DNA of 47,296 nt, taken from the NCBI GenBank assembly GCA_003567475.1, contig PWZL01000095.1, positions 1 through 47,296 on the forward strand. Direction: 5' to 3'. Positions 41,147 to 47,296 of this stretch are shown here, piece by piece; position 1 is the stretch's first letter; every line of letters starts with the position of its first letter. This DNA comes from Gammaproteobacteria bacterium (GTDB taxonomy: Bacteria > Pseudomonadota > Gammaproteobacteria > Steroidobacterales > PWYM01). The notes under the pieces were generated by a model. That model saw only the letters and a list, made by a program, of their open reading frames with translations, searched no databases and was not told the DNA's origin. The translations under genes and the position numbers were made by a program.

Positions 41147-42331
41147 ATGAGTACATTGCGGGATGAGGCGGCCCCGATCGCCGTCATCGGGGCCGGCCTT
41201 GGGGGGCTGGCGACAGCCATCGGCCTGCTGAAACAGGGGTTTCGGGTGCAGGTGTTCGAGCAGGCTGATGCCTTCGGCGAAGTCGGCGCGGGCATCTCGC
41301 TGTCGCCCAACGCCAGCAAGATCCTGGCGGCCTGGGGTCTCGGCGAACCCTTGGCGGCCATGGCCAGCGTGCCGCTTACCGGCAATATCATGAACGGCCT
41401 CACCGGCGAGCTCATCCAGTCCCAGCCGCTGGGGGAGGTGCTGGAGCAGCTGTTCGGCTCGCCGTATTACCAGGTGCTGCGGCCTGATCTGCATGCGCTG
41501 CTGGTGGGCGAGGTGCGGCGGCTTGCGCCTGACGCGTTTCGCCTGGGGTGCCGGCTGGTCGATATCGAAGGCCCGGAGGAGGCCCCCGTGCTGGTGTTCG
41601 CCAACGGCGAACGCGCGGCGGCCTCCCTGGTGATCGGTGCGGATGGCGCACGCTCGGTGGTGCGGGCGCGACGCTTCGTCGACGAACCGGCCCGCTTCAC
41701 CGGCCACATCGCCTTCCGCGGCGTGCTGCCGATGGCCGAGCTGCCGGCGCAGTATCACGCGCCCCGCTCGGTGGTCTGGCTGGGCGATCGTCGGCAGCTG
41801 GTCCACTATCCGCTGGACAACGGACGGGCGTTGAACGTCGTCGCCTTCGTCAGTGATGTCAGCTGGGATCGTGAGGGGTGGCAGGAGCGGGCGGAGCTGT
41901 CCGAGCTGCGCGAGGCCTTTGCGGGTTTCTGTGACGAGGCGACCGGGGTGCTCGAGCACTTCGAGGGGCGCGAACTCTACAAGTGGGCTCTCTATGATCG
42001 CGAGCCCGTGGACGACTGGGTCCGCGGGCGGCTGGTGCTGCTGGGTGACGCCGCCCATCCCATGCTGCCGTATCTCGGCCAGGGGGCGGCCATGGCGATC
42101 GAGGACGCCTGGGTGCTTGCTGGCGTGCTCGGCCAGCATGAGGCCCCGGCCGATGCGCTGGCCGACTACCAGGCCCGGCGGGTCGAGCGTGCGCGCTGGG
42201 TGCTGCTGGAATCCCGCGAAGCCGGCCGCCGTTTCCATGAGCCCGGTCAGGACGAGTCGCGATTCTCTGACGATGCGGCCATGCGCACCCGGGAGCTGTT
42301 CGCACCCGGGCCGGCGTCGCTGCTGGGTTAG
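41147..42331 (+). CDS. FAD-dependent aromatic-ring monooxygenase (salicylate hydroxylase-like)
   Basis: 394-residue group A flavoprotein monooxygenase: Rossmann GAGLGG at 15-20, VIGADGARSVVR (DG motif) near 165-176, and GDAAHPMLPYLGQGAAMAIEDA (GD motif) near 297-318. This pattern matches salicylate and 6-hydroxynicotinate hydroxylases. GGGGAG at 41134 is about 8 nt before ATG 41147. It completes the FAD oxidase-aldehyde dehydrogenase-monooxygenase set, suggesting use of an aromatic or cyclic compound. Substrate not predictable. Confidence 0.85.
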   Translation: MSTLRDEAAPIAVIGAGLGGLATAIGLLKQGFRVQVFEQADAFGEVGAGISLSPNASKILAAWGLGEPLAAMASVPLTGNIMNGLTGELIQSQPLGEVLEQLFGSPYYQVLRPDLHALLVGEVRRLAPDAFRLGCRLVDIEGPEEAPVLVFANGERAAASLVIGADGARSVVRARRFVDEPARFTGHIAFRGVLPMAELPAQYHAPRSVVWLGDRRQLVHYPLDNGRALNVVAFVSDVSWDREGWQERAELSELREAFAGFCDEATGVLEHFEGRELYKWALYDREPVDDWVRGRLVLLGDAAHPMLPYLGQGAAMAIEDAWVLAGVLGQHEAPADALADYQARRVERARWVLLESREAGRRFHEPGQDESRFSDDAAMRTRELFAPGPASLLG

Positions 42332-42350
42332 GGTGGGGCGGCCCCGGAGT

Positions 42351-43154
42351 TCATTGCCCCGTCGCGAAGCGTGCCACGGCCTCGCACCAGGCATCCGGTT
42401 GCTCATCCACGATGTCGTGGGTGCCGCCTTCCAGTTCGACGTAGGCGAAGTCCGGGCGCAGCTCGCGGGCCCGCTGCACCGCCTGGTAGATGTCATCCCC
42501 GGTGTTGGTGAGGATCAGCGTCGGCTGGGTGATCCGCGCGATGGGATCGGCGATGTCGTGGGCGAAGGCGGCATGGTGGCCGTACCACTCGGTCTCGCCG
42601 GCCAGCAGCATCTGCACCACGCCGCGGTGCATGGCCTCCAGGTGGCTCCAGCCGGGCGTGAAGAACACCCGGCGGTTCCAGAGGTCCAGCAGGTGCGAGC
42701 CGTCGGCCTCGATGCCGATCTTCGGTGCGTTGGCCAGCGCGCTGCGGAAATGTTCGCGTTCCTCGGCAGTCAGCACGGGCGGGCCGTTGAGCACCAGCCG
42801 GCTGACCTGCTCCGGTGCGCGCACGGCGATCTCGGCGGCAATCGAGGCCCCGGTGTGATGGCCCAGCAGCACGACCGGGCCGAGGTCCAGGCCGCGCAGG
42901 GCGGCGATCAGCGCCTCGGCATAGTCACCGATCGTGGGCAGGTGGCCCGGCAGGTCCGACAGCCCGAAGCCCGGCGTGTCCAGGCCGATGGCGCGCAGGC
43001 CGTGTGCGGCGAGACGCGGGTAGGCCGCCAGGAACATCTCCGAGGAACTGGGGCTCTGGTGCAGCAGCACCAGGGGCGATCCCTCGCCGGCCTCACGGTG
43101 GTGAATCTGGCCGAAGGGGCCATCGACATAGCCCTTGCGAATTCCCTGTGTCAT
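42351..43154 (-). CDS. Alpha/beta-fold hydrolase with atypical nucleophile elbow
   Basis: 267-residue alpha/beta hydrolase. HQSPSSSEMF follows strand 3, LDTPGFGLSDLP strand 4, and the elbow reads GHHTG at 98-102, so the residue at the nucleophile position is His100 in place of Ser, Cys or Asp. A late acid (NTGDD) and His in GGTHDIVDEQPD are present. GGGAGACGCTC precedes ATG 43154. Convergent with the monooxygenase gene. It may be a non-esterase member, such as a lyase or cofactor-free oxygenase. Confidence 0.8.
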   Translation of the reverse strand: MTQGIRKGYVDGPFGQIHHREAGEGSPLVLLHQSPSSSEMFLAAYPRLAAHGLRAIGLDTPGFGLSDLPGHLPTIGDYAEALIAALRGLDLGPVVLLGHHTGASIAAEIAVRAPEQVSRLVLNGPPVLTAEEREHFRSALANAPKIGIEADGSHLLDLWNRRVFFTPGWSHLEAMHRGVVQMLLAGETEWYGHHAAFAHDIADPIARITQPTLILTNTGDDIYQAVQRARELRPDFAYVELEGGTHDIVDEQPDAWCEAVARFATGQ

Positions 43155-43266
43155 GAGCGTCTCCCGCGCACCGTAAGCGAGTCCGGATGATGCGGGAGAT
43201 GACCCCGGCCCCGGGCGATGCCGAGGCCAGCTGACCGTCGCGTGGTCAGCCGGCGAACAGCCGGGT

Positions 43267-43695
43267 CTACAGGATGACGAGATGGCGGGGCTCGGCCCCC
43301 TCGACGGCCGCAGTGGGGACATTGCGGTCGAAGGTGACCAGGCGTCCGCCATGGTGGACGGCCAGGGCGAGCAGGTAGGCGTCGGTGACCTGGCGGGCGC
43401 CGAGCAGCCGGTCGGATCTGATCCGCGCCGTATCCAGCAGACTGAGATCGTCTGGCCAGAAGCGGTGCCAGCGGGCGATCGTGGCGGCGCGTAGCCGTTC
43501 GGCGATCGCGGCGGGAGGCAGTGCACCTGGATAAGCGGGTTGCGACATGATCCGGACACAGCCGTTTTGGGTGAGCGGGCACGACGCCCACCCGGCGGCC
43601 ATGTGGGTGTCCAGCCAGCCGTGCGCGGCGCGGTGATGAACATGGTCGACGTCGAGTAGCGCGATCAGCACGTTGACGTCGAACAGGGCGCGCAT
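43267..43695 (-). CDS. vapC: VapC-like PIN-domain toxin
   Basis: 142-residue PIN-domain ribonuclease toxin. Metal-binding acids are visible at Asp6 (LFDVNVLIALLD), Asp105 (TDAYLLALA) and Asp123 (TFDRNV). The second acidic position of many VapC is occupied by Gln43-Asn44 (PLTQNGCVRI). GGAAGG precedes the ATG. It overlaps the antitoxin stop by one base (TGATG), the normal toxin-antitoxin arrangement. Confidence 0.87.
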   Translation of the reverse strand: MRALFDVNVLIALLDVDHVHHRAAHGWLDTHMAAGWASCPLTQNGCVRIMSQPAYPGALPPAAIAERLRAATIARWHRFWPDDLSLLDTARIRSDRLLGARQVTDAYLLALAVHHGGRLVTFDRNVPTAAVEGAEPRHLVIL

Positions 43696-43943
43696 CAAAT
43701 CCCTTCCTGGTCTCTCAGCCGTTCGATCATCTCGTCGGTGATGACCTGTCCGCGTGAGGCGAATGGCTTGAATCCGTAATGTGGCGGGGGCTCGCCGACT
43801 GCAGCGGCCCGATCGCTGGCCGGCTGGGTCATGGCCACGCGCAGCAACTCGGAGACGACGTCCCCGACGCTCCGACCCTCCCGGTGGGCGCGGGCCTTGG
43901 CTGCTGCAAGCACATCGTCGTCGAGGTTGAGTGTGGTTCTCAT
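43695..43943 (-). CDS. vapB: VapB-like antitoxin
   Basis: 82-residue antitoxin. Residues 1-40 (MRTTLNLDDDVLAAAKARA, then EGRSVGDVVSELLR) are a ribbon-helix-helix DNA-binding motif; the Pro-rich C-terminus (FKPFASRGQVITDE) should wrap the toxin. It is translationally coupled to vapC and probably autoregulates from the 43944-44076 interval. Confidence 0.85.
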   Translation of the reverse strand: MRTTLNLDDDVLAAAKARAHREGRSVGDVVSELLRVAMTQPASDRAAAVGEPPPHYGFKPFASRGQVITDEMIERLRDQEGI

Positions 43944-44076
43944 CGCGGGCCAGCCCGTATCGATGCAGTGATGCGTTGATGTTATCGCATCGAACGGGCC
44001 CCTGCCAGCCCCCGTCGCGCACTGCCGACCGGGCGACCGGTGGGTCGGTACGCCAGTTCGGCTACACTCGCGACCC

Positions 44077-44697
44077 ATGACTGCACCGCTCAGGCTGATC
44101 GTCGGTCTCGGCAATCCCGGGCCCCGGTATGAACAGACCCGCCACAACGCAGGGTTCTGGTTTGTCGACCTGCTCGCCGAGCGGGAGCGCGGGCGCTTCG
44201 CCATGGAAGCGAAGTTCCAGGGCGAGCTCGCGCGCATCGTGCTGGCCGGGGACGAGCTGCGGCTGCTGAAGCCCCAGACCTTCATGAACCTCAGCGGCCA
44301 GTCGGCCGGCGCCGTGGCGCGGTTTTTCAAGCTGGCGCCGGAGCAGGTGCTGGTGGCGCATGATGAGCTCGACCTGTTACCCGGCACCGCGCGGCTGAAG
44401 CGCGGCGGCGGCCACGGCGGACACAACGGGCTGCGCGATCTCATCCGCCACATCGGTGCCGACTTCTGGCGGCTGCGGATCGGGATTGGTCATCCCGGTC
44501 ACCGTGACCAGGTCACCGATTATGTGCTCACCCGTGCGCCGGCGGCCGAAGACACCCTGATCCGCGAGAGCCTCGCCGACGCCGCCGCCGCGGTAGAGAA
44601 GATGCTCGCCCAGGGCGCAGAACGGGCGATGCACCAGCTGCACAGCCGCGGCGTGCAGGCCAGGCCCTACCGCAAACCGGAGGCGACCGATCCATGA
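44077..44697 (+). CDS. pth: Peptidyl-tRNA hydrolase
   Basis: Recycles tRNA from prematurely released peptidyl-tRNA. The 206-residue protein has IVGLGNPGPRYEQTRHNAG with Asn and the catalytic His in the first 25 residues, KPQTFMNLSG, VAHDELDLLPG with Asp, and GGGHGGHNGLRDL. No strong ribosome site is seen; a -10-like TACACT at 44063-44068 ends 8 nt before the ATG, so the message may be nearly leaderless. Stop overlaps the next ATG by 4 bp. Confidence 0.95.
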   Translation: MTAPLRLIVGLGNPGPRYEQTRHNAGFWFVDLLAERERGRFAMEAKFQGELARIVLAGDELRLLKPQTFMNLSGQSAGAVARFFKLAPEQVLVAHDELDLLPGTARLKRGGGHGGHNGLRDLIRHIGADFWRLRIGIGHPGHRDQVTDYVLTRAPAAEDTLIRESLADAAAAVEKMLAQGAERAMHQLHSRGVQARPYRKPEATDP

Positions 44698-45500
44698 GCG
44701 AGTTCGAGACGCTGCGCTACGAGGCCAGTGACGGCGCCATCCGCGTGACCCTGGCGCGCCCCGCGTCGCTGAATGCGATGAACGGACGGATGATCGAAGA
44801 CCTGCACGCGGCGGCGAACCGCATCGCCTCCGACGCGCAGGCCCGGGCGGTCCTGCTGCGGGCCGAGGGCCGCGGCTTCTGTTCCGGCGCCGATCTCGCC
44901 GCCGACGATCTTCCGCCCGACCCCGCGTTGAGCCGTGGCGAGAACATCGCGCGGCGCCTGGTCACCCGCTTCAATCCGATGATCGAGGCATGGCGTAGCC
45001 TGCCGGTGCCGGTGGTGGTGGCGGTCAACGGCGTCGCCGCTGGCGGAGGCGTCGGCCTGGCGCTCACCGGCGATATCGTGGTCGCTGCCCGCTCGGCTTC
45101 GTTCGTGCAGGTGTTCGGCCCACGGCTCGGGCTGGCGCCGGATCTCGGCTGCAGCTGGGTGCTGCCGCGACGCGTGGGCGATGCCCGGGCACTCGGGCTG
45201 ATGCTGCTCGGCGACCCCCTGGACGGATCCGCCGCAGCGGCCATGGGTCTGATCTGGGCCTGCGTCGATGATGCCGAGCTGGCACCGCAGACCGAGTCGC
45301 TGCTCACACGCCTGGCGGAGGGGCCGACACAGGCGTTTCGTCGGATCAAGACGCTGGTGGCAGCGTCCCAGGACACGAGCCTGGCCGCGCAACTGGCGCT
45401 GGAAGCGGAGGCCCAGGGCGAGCTGGGTGATACCGGGGATTTCGCCGAAGGCATCAGCGCGTTTCTGGAGAAGCGTGCACCTCGGTTCGAGGGACGCTGA
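44694..45500 (+). CDS. Enoyl-CoA hydratase/isomerase (PaaG-like)
   Basis: 268-residue crotonase-fold protein. RPASLNAMN is the first family mark, FCSGADL and GVAAGGG build the oxyanion hole, and GLAPDLGCSWVLPR with Asp at the acid site resembles PaaG-type isomerases more than classical hydratases. Translationally coupled to pth by ATGA. It converges with a thiolase-like gene 7 bp away. Probably acyl-CoA metabolism; substrate unknown. Confidence 0.85.
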   Translation: MSEFETLRYEASDGAIRVTLARPASLNAMNGRMIEDLHAAANRIASDAQARAVLLRAEGRGFCSGADLAADDLPPDPALSRGENIARRLVTRFNPMIEAWRSLPVPVVVAVNGVAAGGGVGLALTGDIVVAARSASFVQVFGPRLGLAPDLGCSWVLPRRVGDARALGLMLLGDPLDGSAAAAMGLIWACVDDAELAPQTESLLTRLAEGPTQAFRRIKTLVAASQDTSLAAQLALEAEAQGELGDTGDFAEGISAFLEKRAPRFEGR

Positions 45501-45507
45501 CCTGCCG

Positions 45508-47052
45508 TCAGTGCGGGACGAAGAGGTTGCGGCCGTTCGTGTGGCTCGCCTTGCCCAGGCTGCCGATCGCATCGTCGGCCATCAGTCGCTGCCACGCGTC
45601 CGTATCACCGGGCGGGGTGTTGGCGACAAAACGCGCCCCGGAATCGAGCCGCCGCGCGATGACGATACCGAGCTGCGGCCCCTCCCGGCCATGCATCACC
45701 GTGCAGGTCTCGATGCGGGCTTCACCCTCGGGGTATTCGGTCACTGGCGGAGACGGCTGGGCGTCGATCTCGGCCTGCAGGCGCCTGGTCTCCGGCGGCT
45801 GCCACGGCAACTGCGGTGGCGTGGCGGACAGGACGCTCGCGGCATGCTTGGAAAGTATCCCGCCGTTGCCGGTGATCAGCGCATGGCTCTGCGGAGCCTC
45901 GCGAAGGCGGGTGATCGCGGCCACCAGTGCGTGCATGGAATAGTTGTTGCCGGGCCCGCCGAAGAACGGCAGCCCACCGGTGAGCGTGAGTCCGCGCGGG
46001 TCGTCCTCGGCCAGACCGAGCGCCTCGCAGGCGATCTCCACCGCCGAGGCGAAGCAGCTGTAGAGATCGAAGCAGGCGATGTCATCGAGACCGAGCCCCG
46101 CCATCTCGAGCGCCGCGCCTCCCGTGCGGGCCATGGCCGGACTGCTCGCGTAATCGACCCGGTCGAGCATCAGCATTTTCTCGTTGAGGTCGCAGGCGCC
46201 GTGCAGGAACACCTGCCGCTCGGCCGGGATGCCAAGTTCGCGCGCAAGCCCTGCCGAGGTGAGCACGATCGCGGCGGCCTGGTCGACGTTGTCCCGGGCG
46301 TTGACGAGGCGGGTGTAGGGGAAGCCCAGCCAGGGGTTCTCCGCCGAGGGGGTGACCAGCGCCTCCGCCGCCAGCGGGGACGGCCAGGCGGCATGGGGAT
46401 TGTCGCGGGCCACGGCGTTGAGCGAGGCCAGCAGCCGTCCCATGCGTGCGAGGTGCGCCTCGACACTCAGCCCACGTGCCGCACGCAGCGCCTGCTCGAA
46501 CAGCGGATAGGTGTTGACCGGGATCCCCAGCCCGTGGGCCAGTTCATGCGGCGTGACCAGGCGCTCGCCGAACCCGCGGTCCTCAATGCTGCCTGCATCG
46601 CTGCGCTGCCAGTCGAGCGTGAGGCCAGCCCGCGCCGCCGCACGTTCCGTGGCCATGCATTCCGCGCCGGTGAGCAGCACCGCCGCCGCCTCGCCCCGGC
46701 GGATGCGTTCTGCCATCTGATGCAGGTATTTCTGTGGCGTGTTGCCGCCGACTTCCATGTAGATCGCTGTGCGGGGGCGTGCCCCGAGCTGTGCGGCCAC
46801 GGCCAACGGCGGGTTGTCCGCGCGGCCATGCCCGTGCGCCCGGCGGGGGGTGGAGTCCGAAAACAGCCGGGTCACGGCGATGCTGTCCAGCCGGGTCGGC
46901 AGCTTGCCGCCCGCGCCACTGTCGCCAAGCGCGAGCCGCGCGGCCTCGGCGGCGAGCGCCATCGGGGCCAGGGCTTGTTGAGGGTCGCGCTCGCGCTGGG
47001 TGAGTTGCCCTGCGCCGACGATGACGGGGGTGGTGTCAGGGATCGACCTCAT
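45508..47052 (-). CDS. Thiolase-like protein (SCP2/TLP1 type)
   Basis: 514-residue thiolase-fold protein with an extra C-terminal domain of about 120 residues (from about residue 400), as in 'thiolase-like protein type 1'. At the usual nucleophile position the sequence reads EVGGNTPQKYLHQM, with no Cys. DLYSCFASAVEIACEALG and TGGLPFFGGPGNNYSMHAL (His of the GHP-like loop) are present. Classical thiolysis is therefore unlikely. It faces the crotonase gene. ATG 47052 is followed upstream by a weak GGACGG site. Confidence 0.82.
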   Translation of the reverse strand: MRSIPDTTPVIVGAGQLTQRERDPQQALAPMALAAEAARLALGDSGAGGKLPTRLDSIAVTRLFSDSTPRRAHGHGRADNPPLAVAAQLGARPRTAIYMEVGGNTPQKYLHQMAERIRRGEAAAVLLTGAECMATERAAARAGLTLDWQRSDAGSIEDRGFGERLVTPHELAHGLGIPVNTYPLFEQALRAARGLSVEAHLARMGRLLASLNAVARDNPHAAWPSPLAAEALVTPSAENPWLGFPYTRLVNARDNVDQAAAIVLTSAGLARELGIPAERQVFLHGACDLNEKMLMLDRVDYASSPAMARTGGAALEMAGLGLDDIACFDLYSCFASAVEIACEALGLAEDDPRGLTLTGGLPFFGGPGNNYSMHALVAAITRLREAPQSHALITGNGGILSKHAASVLSATPPQLPWQPPETRRLQAEIDAQPSPPVTEYPEGEARIETCTVMHGREGPQLGIVIARRLDSGARFVANTPPGDTDAWQRLMADDAIGSLGKASHTNGRNLFVPH

Positions 47053-47106
47053 TTTCGACCGTCCATTGCTGATCCGCGTGTCGTGGATTGATTATGATGC
47101 ACGGGT

Positions 47107-47124
47107 TGCGTCAATTGAGACGCA
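47107..47124. promoter_or_regulatory. 18-bp dyad between the thiolase-like and GST-like genes
   Basis: TGCGTC (47107-47112) and GACGCA (47119-47124) around AATTGA, in the 111-bp divergent intergenic region. It is the size of a TetR- or GntR-type operator. No regulator gene is in view. Confidence 0.45.
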
Positions 47125-47163
47125 GCGTACGCTCGCCATAGGCTGGTCCAGGAGTCTACGCGC

Positions 47164-47296
47164 ATGCATTACGACCCCCCCGAACGCGCCCGTGAACTCG
47201 GCGGGCTTCGTCTTGCACTCACCGTCGGTGTGCCCGCCCCCTGGGGCGAGGCGGCCAAGGCGCTGTGCCACGTCCGCAAGATCGAATACACGCCGG
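47164..47296 (+). CDS. Partial glutathione S-transferase-like protein
   Basis: Open frame from ATG 47164 to the window end (44 codons, cut off). AGGAG at about 47151 is a good ribosome site. The start (RARELGGLRLALTVGVPAP, then WGEAAKALCHVRKIEY) recalls GST-N-type proteins of Gammaproteobacteria in which WGEAAK replaces the usual CP motif. Assignment is by pattern only because most of the gene is missing. Confidence 0.5.
   Translation, partial: MHYDPPERARELGGLRLALTVGVPAPWGEAAKALCHVRKIEYTP

Noticed and set aside
1-47296. CRISPR arrays, IS elements, rRNA or tRNA genes
   Set aside because: None seen: the only tandem repeats are the 16-bp puf array and the coding 48-bp repeat, and no transposase or integrase frame is present.

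Overview
This window is part of a photosynthesis gene cluster (PGC) from a high-G+C, bacteriochlorophyll-a purple bacterium with a type-II (quinone) reaction centre. A four-haem PufC, a crtCD/crtEF divergent pair, PpsR/AerR regulators and antenna genes placed after pufC point to a gammaproteobacterium: a Chromatiales/Ectothiorhodospiraceae-type phototroph or an aerobic anoxygenic phototroph. The sequence does not decide between these. The encoded carotenoid genes (crtI, B, C, D, E, F, with no crtA seen) fit the spirilloxanthin series.

Layout. 1-1916: a serine hydrolase and a thioredoxin-like exported protein that share their stop region. 2022-4936: a PpsR-type promoter and crtI-crtB plus a small membrane ORF. 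4859-7311 (minus): crtD-crtC. 7312-9414: a shared operator, then crtE-crtF. 9415-13868: puf leader and operon pufB-A-L-M-C, followed by an LH2-type pucB-pucA pair and a strong terminator. 13893-16765: pucC, peptide deformylase and a protein with 16-residue repeats. 16813-21173 (minus): lhaA-puhA-puhB-puhC-puhE. 21174-21894: a long non-coding region with divergent promoters and an IHF-like site. 21895-29973: aerR, ppsR, bchG, bchP, tspO, a small membrane protein, fni (IPP isomerase 2) and a DUF3422 protein. 29952-33236 (minus): a third PucC/LhaA-family protein, a methyltransferase and bchO. From 33353 the content changes to transport, redox and acyl-CoA functions: two MFS transporters, a methyltransferase with a 117-aa partner, FAD oxidase, aldehyde dehydrogenase, FAD monooxygenase, alpha/beta hydrolase, VapBC, pth, a PaaG-like crotonase, a thiolase-like protein and the start of a GST-like gene.

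How it works together. FPP-to-GGPP (CrtE), phytoene (CrtB), desaturation (CrtI), hydration (CrtC), 3,4-desaturation (CrtD) and O-methylation (CrtF) make the carotenoid. BchG and BchP attach and reduce the bacteriochlorophyll tail, with Fni balancing the isoprenoid pool. PufLM-PuhA form the reaction centre, PufC re-reduces it, and PufBA and PucBA form LH1 and LH2. PucC, LhaA, the third PucC-like protein and PuhB/C/E assemble the complexes. PpsR and AerR are encoded in the cluster. Hand-read TGT-N12-ACA palindromes, often paired 8 bp apart, lie at the crtD/crtE, puf and third-pucC promoters, with further sites at crtI and aerR. The window has no bchCXYZ, bchFNBHLM, bchE or acsF, so the PGC must be split or continue elsewhere.
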